Below are positions 21,776 through 35,230 of a DNA stretch of 64,000 nt, in pieces. This DNA comes from Sinonovacula constricta. Taxonomy: Eukaryota; Mollusca; Bivalvia; Cardiida; Solecurtidae. The stretch covers positions 11,045,686-11,109,685 of the forward strand of contig CM017569.1 in NCBI GenBank assembly GCA_007844125.1, in the 5' to 3' direction. Under the pieces are notes generated by a model that had not been told where the DNA came from, did not search any database, and worked only from the letters and a program-made list of their open reading frames with translations. Made by a program: the position numbers and the translations under genes. Within the stretch, counting starts at the first letter, position 1. Every line of letters starts with the position of its first letter.

Positions 21776-24700
21776 CTGTAACAGTATTAAAGAATAGTTT
21801 TGAAAAGTGTTCCATTTGATTTTTTTATACACTAAAGGCATAATTTAGTGTTAAACATTCTACAAACAGTTTAATTATATTTATATTAATTTAATTGTGT
21901 TAAGTTAGTTTAGCACTTATTCAGTTGAAGTAGCAAGAAAGATAAAGATTTCTAGAACAACCAGTAGCACCAGCTACCCTTAAGAACTTTAGCAATGGCC
22001 ATTTTAAAAAAAAAACACAACTAACTGACTACCTACTGCAATGCCTTTTTTTGAAAACAACAACAATTACATAGAGACAAATTGTGATTCCTTAACGATG
22101 TTTCCATCGACACGCTGATGAATGTATTACATTCTGCTCCATCACCTGTATTCTTCCTTTGAGCAAAATGACAAGATGCCCTGAATTGTATTATGATTTA
22201 GAAGTCTGTATCACTTCAGTCTAACATACAAGTTGGTCTTAATGATAGTTTACAAATGACATTAACACTTACATTGCTAAAGGCTATGTTTAGTCAGCTC
22301 CTGTTTAAAGCAGTCTTATCAGGCTCTATACTTTTTGTTTATAAGAAAAGAATAGTCTTGGGACTTTACATTAGGTTGTTGGAAATAAAATGATATATTT
22401 ATATGGATGACAAATATAGCAGACTGTATCAGCAAAGGTAACATAAATTAAGAATTAAATAAGCTTTTACCAAAAAAACATTAATTAAATAAATGGAAAT
22501 GTGTGTGCTCTACAAAATATTGAAGACGACTAAAAAATCTTCAGATATTCCGTTCATCAATTTTACTTTGAGAATGACTGGCCAAAAAAATATTTTGTTT
22601 TGTAGCTACATATCTACATACTACTATTATCTGTAGAAGTGGTTATGAAATAAACACAAAACTATAAATAAAAATTGTCTTAAATTTACTGAACACAATG
22701 CACAAAGTAAAACAAAAATGTTATGAAATACAAATGACAATACAAATCATAATAAGGTTTCTACAAAGTAAAAAATGTTAGATATGGAATAACCACATTT
22801 ATGAAAAATATATTTTATCCAAAAGAAACATATACAAAAACTTGTTAAATAATGCAACTATTTGTGTATGCATTAGAACATGGTACTTGCTCATAACATA
22901 ATCAAGAAAATTCGGCTACAAATATTATAAAATAAAAAGAGTAAAGTGTGCCGCTCGAATTCCACAACTCTCTTAAATACAAACCCAACCTACCATAAAT
23001 TTCAGAAAAATACAGAACAACTTTTTATTTAATCATATTTGTTATTTTTGAAATCACCAACAATTTCATTTATTTATCTTGACACCTTCTATGGAAACAA
23101 ACACATAAGCTTAAGTTGCCCAGGCTTAGACAAAGATTGTACAACCAGATCAGCCTGTTCCAGTTGGGGACCTGTCTGATCTGGATCTGCACTGTATGCT
23201 ACTGAGTCTCTAGCAATGTCTAGTTACCATGAAGATAGTTAGTTGATGTTAGATGATTACTTACAGTTTGTGTGTATTATTAACAAAATGTTACATGATA
23301 GGGACCAACATTTTATAAGCTACAAGATGCCTACACAATTGTTCTGAACTATTTTAGACTGGCATGTTCACCCAGGCCCTCGATATGAATCAACTTTCAC
23401 AATGGAATATCTATAATATAAAAAATGTACCAAGATATATATATCTATATTGGGTTCCTTGTAACATTATGACATCACAAGTAATAGTCCTGAGGCAAGC
23501 CTATTTACCATATAATGATTCATGTAGCATGGTTACTACCCGACTACTGGTTCTAGTAAGAAGGTGGACAGTCAAGAGTAAAAATGATATAATATTAAGC
23601 ATGAGATGCAAATACTGAATTTTATGTGCAACTGATCAATAGTAGATTAAGATACAAGACAAGCATTGATGGTCAATGCTTTTTTACCATCTGATGCTGT
23701 TTACAATAATGGTAATAATGAATAAACATGGTAAAATCTTTCATTTGCATTAAATTCAATGCTGTGGCATGGAAAATGAAATAATAATAACAGGCCGTGG
23801 TCATTTTTAATGACAATGAAGGCTGTGCCATCAACAAATACACATGTAAATTATAAAAGTCATAATGATTTTACAATGCTGAATATCTTCGCCAGTCAGT
23901 GATTCAATAATGGTAAGTAGTGCCTGTTTACACAATCGTCTTGATAACATGAGAGATGGCAAGTAAAACTGTTCATTCACAGCAGATGGGTCAAAATTAT
24001 TCTTTTAAGAAAATTTACCCAATCAGAAGATTGAGTGGTCTCTATGTTAAATACCCACTTGCTTGGTAGGACAGTTCAAATATGGTAAAAACAAACCATA
24101 GTGAACATGTCAAGAACAAAATAAAAGTAGTTCTCTTAACAATAAAAACATTAATCTTCATTTATGATTTCTAAAATCATCGTACTCAAAATTTAAAAAA
24201 AGAAGCAATAGGAGATAATATGAGATAAAAGGCTACAATGTTCTAAAATGTAAGAGAAGAAGAACAGTTCTTCAATACAACATAAAAATGGAAACATTTT
24301 TTTGTAAAGCAATAAACTTATATGATTAAACAATGACAGAACTATGTGTTACAATTACCCATCAATCATGTCTATTTAATGCCATAAGAATATGTGGTCA
24401 AGAATCAAGATGCTGAAGGGCAAAAAATGTTGATCTATGTTTCATGTACCTGACCCTGAACCTTCAACAACGTAACAAGCAAAACCTAAAAATTGTTTCC
24501 AGACTTTCACTTCCTAAAAGGTAGCATCAACAAATATATTTATTATCATGTATATTTCAATCCTGAATCAAGATATTGAACCAAAACAAAGTTTTTATGT
24601 CACCAGTGTCTTTAGGTGTTTTACCACAACCAGATATACCCAATGTAAACCCAAGCCTTCTCTTCGTAAATAGAATATTTGAGCTAATTTGGTAACACCA

Positions 24701-24858
24701 TCAAGATCCTTTAAGAAGATATTTAACAGAAACCACATTCCTGCAAACCCATTGACAATTAGGTAGCATATAACCTGGTTGTGTGTCCAAAACCTCGTAA
24801 AATAAAAACAAATTTCCTTAAAAATATTCACAATAGTTCCTTTCAGGAAGATAATATT
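21776..24858. other. Non-coding stretch between the DDE exon and the next exon
   Basis: AT-rich, with many A-runs and no convincing minus-strand exon. A GC-richer block at about 23090-23215 looks like an old dispersed repeat but is unassigned. Confidence 0.35.
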
Positions 24859-27800
24859 TTACAATATTTTCTTCTTAATGATCCTTTTTGGTCGTTCTGA
24901 TGGTTTCAGTGTCTGCAACATTCTGAAATACACACAAGACATACAGAATCATTAATTAGTTTAAAAACATGCTATTAAACAGTCATGTATAGGTTTGTGT
25001 AATATTAATAGTGACAATTCTTTCTGCTATTATTTACATCCTTATTTGCATTAAAAAAGAGAGAAGTATTTATATTCTATGAATATGCTTTGTTTAACAA
25101 TGGTTCAGTAAGGTTAATTTAACACATAAAAAAAAAGGAAAATTTTAAAAATGCTGATATATAATTAATAAGCATTGAGAACATCAGCTTGGCATTTGAC
25201 ACAGTTACTGTTATTATCAATATTTTAAATAAGATTCAAAGTCTTTTTTTTTCATGATGCAAGCAATACTGAGGCAATTAAAAATACCAAACTGCTAAAA
25301 ACAAACCATATTATACACATATGGCACAAAACTTAATCATTAAATATCATGAAAACAAAGAGATTTTGTACAAGCATCAAATAACTATTATTAACATATT
25401 GGAACTAAGCCTCATTGACCAAACTTCCAGCTATATTAAACATCTGTGAGAAGACAAACCTTTACAAATACCTGGGTAGAGTCAGTCATGCAGCAAGTCC
25501 CCTAGAAGAACTTTTATGTCCTAACAGTTAAAACTGATATCAACAGCTTATGAGTGACTAACATTTGGGATTAACTGAACACTTTATCCCAGAAAAGTAA
25601 CTGTTAGAAATATACAACAAAGATATGTGGTTGGCCTTACTTGTATTTTTTTGCTGCCTTGATTGCAGTCTTTTTCACGCCTACAGCTGCTGCCCTCTTT
25701 ACTGCCTTGGCCCTCAATGTTTTAAGTTGACCATTAGGAGATTTCTTTGGAGATCGACTAGGTGTCTTCTGACCAGCCCCTTGCTTCTCAACCTGCCTGC
25801 CACTTTTTGTTTTAACTGGTGATGCCTGTTTTCTTGTTTTCCCTTTCTCAGGGGACGATTCTTTACTGGAAGCTTTTTGTTTCACCAAGGCAGCCTTTTT
25901 TCCCTTTAAGGTCACTTTCATATTTGCTTTCTTGGCTTCTATCTTTGATTTGGTGATGTTTTTCATGTAACTTTGCATGCCGGCTTTCTCAGTGGGGTTG
26001 GGGTTGACAACTGGTCCAGGACATTGCACGATGATCGTTTCAACTGTTGGTTCACGCTTCTTGGTCGAATAGAAAGTAGGTGCCTGTGGAGAGGGATAAG
26101 TATGGCCTCTTGAGCAAATAGCTAGGAGAGTATCGCACTTTGTGTCTCCATGTTTCATGCATGTTATGAGCAAAAGTTTGATAAAATTTGACAAACATAA
26201 AATTGAACAAACTATGTTTATGTCTGACAGTTTTAACGTCCATTTTCCAGTTCTGACATAAAAGAAACCAAAAGGAAATAATTATCGTAGGATACAAATG
26301 CCTTAAAATTTACTAAAGTGAACTTCCTATTGTTCACAAATAATCTGGATATGCAGTGTAACCAGTTGACAGTTAAAGCCATTAAACAACACTGTGATTA
26401 TCTATAGACAAATGTTTGATATATAATTAATGTTATAAACCAGATTAATATATCCAAATATTAACATATAAAGACGTTTATTTTTTTTAAAGTTATGTAA
26501 AGTATCTGAACTCCCGGTTAAAATGGACCTAAATCATTGCATAGAATTCTGTCAAGGTGTTAGACTGTGCTATATGAAAAATACATCATTGGCAAATTTT
26601 CACATTACTCCTATGTTGATTTCTGATTAAAGTAAATAATGATATATGTTTCAGTTTAATGAATATCTGTATTTAAAAAAATTAAAATGACTTAGAGACA
26701 TTTAATTAAGTTATTTAAATACACTAGAAACTACCAGTTAGGCCAAAACAATGTACTGGTACATATTGGGTTGGATCAGTATCCTGACATACTGATATAT
26801 CGGTCATGCTGCACATTCCTACCTGTGATGCCACTCCTTCTGCACCTTTCTGACTATTGGCGGACTTTGTGATTGGGGTTGATGGCTGACTGGATCCAGT
26901 TTTCAAAACTGGGCTTGTAGGTGAACTGTGGACAATGGTTCTTCCAGCAAGAATTTCTGTAGCATGGACAACTTTCACTCCAGGTGGCTTAGCAGGGATT
27001 AAAGAAACAAGTTTAAGTACTTGGCTTTCTGTAGTTGTCAGAGGTGTCTTTTCTCCACTAGGCTTCCCTTGACCTTTTCCTGATGGTGTCTGCAAAGAAA
27101 ATATAATAAATAGTTCCATAGTGTCTGTCTGCTTACTAAAACTGAACCTCACTAAAATATCATGATTGAAGTATATGATTTATATTAAGTTAAAAACAAA
27201 TGAAAATGATGGGTTTGTAATGAAGACAGCAAGTAAGGTTGTTTCAATGAGTTTATTTGGCTACCTTGGTAAATACAACATATTCTAAGCATAAATGTCT
27301 GGACAAAGTGAGTGAAACAAAAGTGGTTAAGTTTTGCAAGGTGAGGTCTTCTGTGCAGCTTATAACACACGACTATCTGCCTTCACATCAAGACCTGTCT
27401 GGCCCTAAAAAAAGAATTGTGAAAAGTCTAAGAACTTAATCAATATAATCTGGTTCTGTTAAGACGTCATAGAGGTTTTAACTTAAAATTTTACTGAAAA
27501 TAATTTGTAATTTTGACCACTTTGTAAAAAAACAACCAAAAAACTAAACAATTTGACATGGTCAGTAAACTAGTAACTTGTTATTCACAGTGACATGTCA
27601 TCAATACAATTCGTTTAAACTGTAATCTAAGATCAACAATATAGCCAGGATAAACCTTAACAATGATTGGATCACTAAATTCAACATGAGTGGCTTAATG
27701 TCTTACTTCTAAGCCAACACCGATAAATATTGTTTTAACTGTTACAAAAAGATGACAGCTGTCAAATTTGTTTATAATGTTGCAATTTCTAGTTCTTTTG

Positions 27801-30800
27801 TCAAACAACCATTCTTGCCATCTTCATTACAAAACTTTATCATTTAAAGAAAAAAAATATTGGAAAAGAAAAAAATAACACAAAATAGGTAACATAATAG
27901 AAATAAAATATGTAAAACTTACCACAATATCTTCTGCTTGTGTTGAAAACATGACATTCTTGCCATTCCGATGAATTGAATCTGTCTGGATCATATGCAA
28001 GGCACTCTGTTTATTCAAGCTCCCAAGTTTTGGAACGCGAAATTTCGGAAATACCCCTAATTACGCACATCAATAATGCGATGGGGGTCATTTTGACACT
28101 TGACCAATTCCAGCCATACGACGATCAAATTCGCCTACAGCTTCATTAGAAAAGACGAAATTGGGCAGAGTCTGCATACTAATTAAAACATATTTCCCCA
28201 GCACATGTCAATAAATTCAATACCTTCTGCCAGGAAAAAAACAACACAGTATGTGGAACTGTATATTAATGAGAAACAGGTGCTCTTATTTAGCAAATCG
28301 CCATGTTCTATTGTGAGTGTGGCCATTCCAAGATGGTGTTTGAAAGAGGTGTTCCTTTATTGGGTTTATTGTCCCACCAATAGTATTTCAGCTATCTGCA
28401 TACAGTATCTACTTGAAGGGGATATAGTGCTGCCTTCACTGTGTAAAGCATGCCATGAAAACCTGGCATGATACCACACCGGGTCACATTATCCTGACAC
28501 TGGGCCAACCAGTCGTGGAACTACCTTTATATTTGTTTGAGTGTTAGCAAAGAATCTAAGCCACTACCACTTTTAACGACTTCTCTACATTACGGCATTA
28601 TGACTCGTTGGTGTCAGTATGATGGACAGGCCATGTTCAGTCCCTGGGCACCTCGTAAGTGCAACCAATTGTTTGTTTATTTATTGAGTTTGTCATCTCA
28701 CTAACAATATTGTAGTTATATTAAGAAGGTGCCCACTAGAAGCAGATATAGTGCTGCCTTCACAATGTATAACATGCCATAAACACATGACATGATACCA
28801 CACCCAGTCACATTATCCCGACACCAGGCCAACCAGTCGTGGAACTACCTTTATATTTGCTTGAGCATTGAGAAGGGAGCTATACCACTACCATTTTTAT
28901 GACTTGATATTGCGGCCCAGAATCGAACAAGGGGCCTCACGTAGCTAGATCTAATGCTATACCAATTGCGCTCCCAGGTCAGGTATCCAATTGTTTGTTT
29001 ATAATTTGTAATAATTGCTTTCTTAATTGTGTGGATGTTTGTAGTTGTAAAGTAATAACAGGCCATGTTCTGTTCTGCTAAGTGGTGAAATATGTGTCAT
29101 TGTTGACAGCGATATAGAACTGTGCACACGTATATGACGAAATCACATTTTCAAAAGTAGATACATCTACGAAAGGTAATTACAGATATGCTAGTAACTG
29201 GGATGGTTGACATAGTTCAGAAAAGCTTGATTGACATAGGCTTTGGAGGTGGTCAGAAACATACAAATGATAGTTAATGTTTGTGCAGGATAGCAACTAA
29301 ATGGGGGAAGCCTGAAGCTGAAGTTGGAACCCCAAAGTCTCCAGTGAAAAGGAAATAAATGTTCGGTCACTTCTTGCTTTTTAAGCATTTTTTAAGTGTT
29401 TTGGATTGTATTTCTATTCAAAAGAAAACAAGACTGGAGAAGTATGTAATAATGCTAATTGTTATGTTGTATTTTTTTCATTTGATTGTTACAATTGAGA
29501 TGCAGAAAAATAAACAATTCAGCAATATTCTGTATATACACTTACCCCCCCCCCTCAAAAAAATAAACCATCCATAATTTTCATTAAGGCTTATTTATAC
29601 AAATGTGGTCAACAATAGCATTAATTTATATCAAAATAGATGAATGTTTTAAAAAGAAAAAGAGAAAGATGTGAAGAAAAAAATAAAATACAATTCTGAA
29701 TACTTAATAAACAGCTGGATGTTTCTTTTATATAGCAATTCAATGAACAGGTACCAATAAAATATATACAAGATAGGGAATGCACCCGCTTTCATTTTAT
29801 GCGCCAAATAAACATTGTGAAAAATGCACAATCACATGACACTGAGTAACATAAATAATTATTATTAAATATTAACATGGAGTTTGTTTGTTTGTTTGTT
29901 GGGTTTATCGTCCCACCAACAATATTTCAGTTATCTGGAGAGGTTGTTCACATGAAGCAGATATATCACTGTGTATAGCATGTTGTGAACACCCAGAATG
30001 ATACCAGATCCAGTCACATAATCCTGAAACCAGGCCAACCGGAAGTGGCATTACCCTTACATTTGCTTGAGCATTAGCAAGAGAGCTATACCACTACCAT
30101 GCTTTTTAATGACTTTGGTGTATCCCGGCCTGGGATCAAACCCAGTGCCTCCTGTTCCTGGAGCAAATGCTCTAGTGATTGCACTTCCAGAACTCGAAGC
30201 CACATGCTGAGGGGGCTGATGACACTGAGTTCTGAGTCAGGACTCTTACCAGTATACTGGGCTTCCTCGAATTGATTGCTAGTGTTAACAGTTACCCCAC
30301 TTTACCTGCTGTTACATTAAATGACAATGGTTAGCCATTACAATCTCAAAACAGAAAATTGATGATTGTTATGTTTACAAGAATTTATGGACCACTGACT
30401 TAAAGAATTGCTGAAATTTCTATCTGCAAAATACTGTAACTAGACACTTCAATCTTACCTCCTTGTCATCAACTCTCTGTTTAACCTGTGAAAATATAAA
30501 AACAACATAATTTGTATAATTTTTTATTAATATATTTTAACATAACCGTTGAATAAGCAGTATATTGAGTTGATTTTTTGCTTTAAAAGTGTAAGAGGGC
30601 AATACATGTATTTTGCTTTGTACAAAAATACTGCTGGAATTATATACAAACACCATTACTTTGTCCGTGATAAAACTGATGCATATAAAAAGACCAGAAA
30701 TATAGCAGGACAAATGGTCAATAATTCTGAAGAATTATCAGGAATTTCTTTCCCAACTAACAGGAACTTTCAGAATGCAACTAGTGGGACAACATAGATT

Positions 30801-33743
30801 TACAAAAAGTCTATTTGTCTTTGTCTTTGATAACATTCAAATAAAAATATTACTTCTTACCGGTACACACATATAAACTTATGAATTCTAATACAATATT
30901 AAATAAACTTACATGCTTTTGCCAAAGCAAATAAGCCTACAAGAGATCTGATTTGAAATACAGTCAGACCTGTATTAAAAAACCACCCATGGGACAGGCC
31001 TAAAATGGTCTCCATAAAACAGGTGATCTCTATATAGTTCAAAAACAGTTAGGTCTAGCTAATGTTCATACCAAACATCCGGTTACCTTATTCACACAAT
31101 CCGAGCTATGAGACTGAGTTTAATGTAAAAAGCAATTTGCACAATTGATATCATTTTTGTTTGCATAAATAAAGTGCATTTGTGTTTATTTCGATGTCAA
31201 TTTTCAAACACAATTATAAACATGAATCTTTTTTGCAATGCTCTTCCGGTTTGCCAATTTGAGAATTCATTAACATAATTTAGTCATAATCTTTATCTCT
31301 TCAGTAATGGCATAGTTTTCGCATAATTTATTTTTTCTTAGTTGAATTTACAATAACATGCCTGTTTTACCTTTAAAAAGTTGATTTAAGTGAGTACAGT
31401 CCTAAATAAGAGCAGATTTAGTTTGGTTAAAGGGTGTGGAGAAAAAGTGACACTTTGTCCAAGTCAGTCAATTAGGCGGATTACACGGCTGTATCTGATT
31501 GATGACTTTCTTTGAGTGATAATTTACTGGGATCCAATTATGGCATGTTTGATGCATTATGTGGTCGCTGGGTGCAAAAAACAGGTGGTCACTTATTATG
31601 TGTCAATTTCAGAACGAATTTGCACAGGTGGCTTTGAAATGGTAGCATAGGGCAAGTTGCCGTTGGTTAATGGCGGTCACATGGTCAGGTTTGACTGTAT
31701 CTTGATTTTTTACTGGACAAAAGACCTCAAAGTCTGAAAATTTTAGTATCTGTGATATATTACAGAAAAATCAAAATGTATTAACTTTGTTCTGTCAACC
31801 ATCCCTCTTTTCCAATAACAAAACAACCCCAGGCTATAAAAGTAAGACTGACCTTGCTGTATGTCTTTAGATCTCCTGGTTCCATCTTTACCCTAACTGG
31901 TTCCTGGTCTACTAGCATCTCTTTCTCCTGACTCAAACTCTTGGGGGAGGATCCAGCTCTTACAGCACTGCCTGTATCCACTATGGCACTGGGTACCAAT
32001 GCTGCCACAGCTGGGGATGGTGCAGTTGGAGCTGGGGTCTTTGCTATGGCTACTGTTGGTGCTGGTGCTGCTGGAGCTAGAATAGTGGTAGGTGCAGAAG
32101 TGGACACTGGCTCTGGAACCTGTTTCTTGGGGGGCGGGGTTTCAGCTTCATGTTCTGCTGCACGCTTCCTATGGGCTTCCAGCTGTACTAACTGAGCCTC
32201 TGTCAGGGTGGGTGAAAGGGAGGGACCAAGCCCGAGGGTCTGGCGGGTCAGGTGAGGTACCTGTCCTGTCAAGGGACCAATGTGGTCAGTCATCATGGAC
32301 AGATCTGAAAGCATAGGATAATATTAAAGAGAGAAAGCCATACTGTCGTATCATTTTATTTAGCGATGGCTTAATTTTCACATATTTCGCGCTAGGGCCA
32401 GTGCGCCAATTTAAAACCTAAGCTTATATTTAACCATATAGTTTCACATACGTATCCGAAATGTGCTAATGTCCGAATGGACCTACAGTTTGTATTTAGT
32501 TACCCGTATCGCTATTTGATAAAAATTGAGGTATATCATTTGAATAAACAAAATATCATTTGCCGTTAAGCTATAAAACTTTTTGAGTCTTTTCTGATAA
32601 GAATTTGTAACACATCCAATTACTGTGTTCATATTTGTTGGTCTATTGTTTTAGTCTACCAAAAGCTATGAAATGTGTGACAGTGAAAATTGGGACCAGT
32701 GAAATTAGCACATTTCAACATCCCAGCTGTGAGTTTCGACACTCCCTATGATTGTTTAGTAAGCAAGTGTACTGGGAGAAATTGGGAGAATTGTTCACAG
32801 TGAAAAATAATCAAAGGCTTCCATGCTGATAGTGTTAAACTCTGCTTCCAAGATATGATTAGACGAGGTACAAAAATCAACAAAATCAAATGGGAGGAGT
32901 TATATTGAAGTGAAGGTAAAGCAAAAATTTTGACTGACCTAAGCCGTTTACGCGAACAAATGGGCGATTAAAGCTGTTAGTAACCTTATTAGTGGGTATC
33001 AACTCTACTACGGCAAGACCGACATGTTTCAAAGGCTAATTATTTATATGCTTATTTTGATACATAATTCTTTTACCCCGTTTTGAGTAATTGTTTTACA
33101 ATAAGTTGAAACTTTGGAGAATACAATGGGTTCGCCAATTAACATGCCAATTACCATGCCAATTACACGCCAATTAAAGTATGTTATAAATGGCCCAACC
33201 GCATGGATCAAATGGATATTAACGTGAGAAAAGTGGTAACTGTCAGGAGCCAATTGAAACATGACTTGCTGGAGTGTTCAAGTAAACAATATTGATAATG
33301 GGTCAGTCAATTATCGATTATAATAATGTTTATTTTTTATTATTTGCGCGAATTATGTCTGCACGAAACAGTCTTTTTCCGCAATGGTGCGGAATTTCGT
33401 GCCAGCGAAATTAAATGATACCACAGTAATAAATGAACTGGAAAAACTTAACAGGTGACCCAATACATGGGAAAACACTGATAAACTTGAATCTACTCTT
33501 CATAACTAAATAAATTTTTGAAAGTGCAAAATAATGATGCATATGAGTTACCTAAAAATGATGTAAACTTTTTACTATATATTTTCAGATTATTTGGAAT
33601 CATTACAATACCTGTTTTACAGTAAGGCCATCCTCGATTCATGAAAAACTTCTTCAACTCAATTTCCTGCTCGATTGTCACATACAACATGACCATGTAG
33701 CTCTCCATAGTGAAGTTTTTACATATAATCTGTACTTTTAACT
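24859..33743 (-). CDS. Unrecognised lysine-rich, disordered, probably nuclear protein (seven exons)
   Basis: Exons in transcript order are 33743-33612, 32304-31853, 30485-30459, 28006-27923, 27089-26823, 26083-25641 and 24922-24859. All have GT-AG borders and matching phases, with TAA at 24859. The likely start is the ATG at 33708, because the frame reaches a stop when joined to the upstream exon at 35170. The protein has a short ordered N-terminus (MESYMVMLYVTIEQEIEL), then a Pro/Ala-rich segment with HRKRAAEHEAETPPPKKQ, and a sumoylation-type site VKMEPGD. Next comes SIHRNGKNVMFSTQAEDIV, a Ser/Thr/Pro linker and a strongly basic C-terminus with SPKK, SPVK and PKRIIKKK. These features suggest a chromatin- or DNA-associated factor. 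I do not recognise a family. The acceptor of the 28006 exon has a poor pyrimidine tract. Skipping the last two exons could append the DDE exon in frame. Confidence 0.6.
24923..28351. other. Introns between the 3' exons of the minus-strand unit
   Basis: The introns 24923-25640, 26084-26822, 27090-27922 and 28007-28351 are AT-rich. I see no SINE, MITE or extra exon in them. Confidence 0.4.
28352..28583 (-). mobile_element. tRNA-derived SINE (family 1), 5'-truncated
   Basis: On the minus strand it matches the body and 3' end of the family (GGTAGTGGC, ACGACTGGTTGGCCCAGTGT, GTGTGGTATCATGCC, GGTGGGACAATAAACCCAAT). The tRNA-like head is missing, as expected for truncation during target-primed insertion. 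Confidence 0.65.
28665..28680. repeat. Left target duplication of the SINE
   Basis: CCAATTGTTTGTTTAT, identical to 28987-29002. Confidence 0.75.
28681..28986 (-). mobile_element. tRNA-derived SINE (family 1), full length with target duplication
   Basis: The minus strand carries a head with A-box-like TTGGTATAGCATTAG and B-box TTGTTCGATTCTGGG, followed by the shared body. A perfect 16-bp duplication, CCAATTGTTTGTTTAT, flanks it at 28665-28680 and 28987-29002, so this is a genuine retroposed copy. Confidence 0.8.
28987..29002. repeat. Right target duplication of the SINE
   Basis: CCAATTGTTTGTTTAT, identical to 28665-28680. Confidence 0.75.
29881..30200 (-). mobile_element. tRNA-derived SINE (family 1) with (CAAA)n tail
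   Basis: The minus strand reads a head with B-box GGGTTTGATCCC (complement at about 30130), the common body (GGTAGTGGTATAGCTCTCTT, CCGGTTGGCCTGGTTTCAGG, GGTGGGACGATAAACC) and a 3' tail of four to five CAAA units at 29882-29900. Third family-1 copy in the same orientation within 1.9 kb. Confidence 0.75.
30961..31697. mobile_element. TA-flanked MITE (Tc1/mariner-like ends)
   Basis: The left end CAGTCAGACCTG and right end CAGGTTTGACTG are inverted with one difference and are each flanked by TA (30959-30960 and 31698-31699), as expected for Tc1/mariner-type insertion. The 737-bp interior has no transposase. It lies in the intron between the 30459 and 31853 exons of the minus-strand unit. Confidence 0.65.
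32305..33611. other. Intron of the minus-strand unit
   Basis: Non-coding, AT-rich. CCAATTA-type short repeats occur at about 33135-33175. No exon is seen. Confidence 0.4.
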
Positions 33744-34103
33744 CTGAAAACACACAAAAGAACCAATATTATAGCTAGATGGGCATTCAATGGAAGACTT
33801 GTGTCAACTGCATTCCAGCACTTGTCAGAGAAATAAATAAACTAATGGGGATAATTAAAGAATGAAACAACAAAGTCTAAAGGACAGCTATATCCCCAAT
33901 GGAAGACTCATCTTCTTTGTGCAAATGTAAGTTACAAGTAAAACTTCTGTAGAAATTTCAGATTTTATTAACATGGTTTGTTAATCAACAAATCAAGCAT
34001 TCCAGGAAAATTGATATATTTTCTAGCTTCCAATCCCCACACCACCTTTTGTAAACACTTTGTAAACACTTTGTTTATTTTGTTGTTTTTTTAAATAATT
34101 TGC

Positions 34104-34275
34104 AGCGACCATTTATGATCATTATAGCAATGTCCAGCTTTTGGGTGGAGGAAGACCCCAGACACATGTCTGGGGGGAACCACTGGCACACCGCTGGAAG
34201 ACCTACTTACGGTAAGTCCTTCTCCACGAACTGGACTCGAACCCGTGCGGTGCGAGGCTAAGCAGTCAGGGGGTT
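34104..34275 (-). mobile_element. tRNA-derived SINE fragment (family 3)
   Basis: The minus strand has a head CTGACTGCTTAGCCTCGCAC followed by the B-box GGGTTCGAGTCCAG and a body with GGGGTCTTCCTCCACCC. It differs from families 1 and 2. A-tail and target duplication are not clear. Confidence 0.5.
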
Positions 34276-35169
34276 ACAAATCTGTGCACTTTATGAATTC
34301 AGCACTTATTAAGAAGAGTAAAACTATCCATATCTATCCATGTCCCCATCAGGTAATGCACATGTTTGTTGACTTTATTTTATTTGAACAGCAGTAACTG
34401 AACAGTTGATGTAAAAATACTGCCATTACAATGCATTAATCCCCAGTTGACAGTAACCTCTGGCACAATGAAGAAAAAAGGAACATAACGTTTGACAAAT
34501 GAGATTTTAAAGAGATTATAATTTAAAATAATAACATTTTGATATTTTTTAACTATTGTAGTTTAATTAAAATGATAAAGTCATAAAAGTGTAATGTTTT
34601 TGATTCTATAATATTTAAATTGCATAGACTGTTTGTACATTGACATAGATGTGCAAGCATGATCTCTGCCATGGTCGCATGCTCTTGGAGACAGCAGTGC
34701 CTACTGTAAGCATAACAAATCTGAGGAATATAATAATGCATTTTATTATTTCTAATAACATAACATAATTAAAAAAAATAACATTGTGAAATATTAATTC
34801 AAGGGAGGTAATTCTATACAAACCTATAATTTACGACATTCTACTTACTTACCTCCCTTCTCAATTTGAAGACGCCATTGTTGAATTAAAGTATTTGCTC
34901 AAGATTACATTACTTCAATACTTTTATTTGAAACTACTGTGTCCTTATTTAACACAATACCAAATGCACACTGTGTCATAGTGTAATGCGGCAATAAGTA
35001 GAAAATAATCACAAAATTCCATACGAAAATACTACCTGTGTCAAAGGGGCACAACCACGATGTCACGTTTCACACCAGTTATTTTTCACAAGACTCAAGT
35101 TTAAAACATTCGTAAAATAACTTTTAACTAAGTCAAACATAACAACAGATATTTGATAGCTGTACTCAC

Positions 35170-35230
35170 ATCTACTAAGTCTTCCGTCAAATTCGACGAA
35201 CCTAGAATTACCGACCTTTTCTTAGCTTGA
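35170..35230 (-). other. Possible 5' non-coding exon of the minus-strand unit
   Basis: A good donor, AGAT|GTGAGTAC, ends at 35170. Joining to the acceptor at 33743 gives a TAG in the frame used downstream, so it would be 5' UTR with translation from 33708. The transcription start is not determined. Confidence 0.35.

Noticed and set aside
31941..32316. Plus-strand Gly/Ala-rich frames
   Set aside because: They are antisense shadows of the Pro/Ala-rich minus-strand exon 31853-32304.
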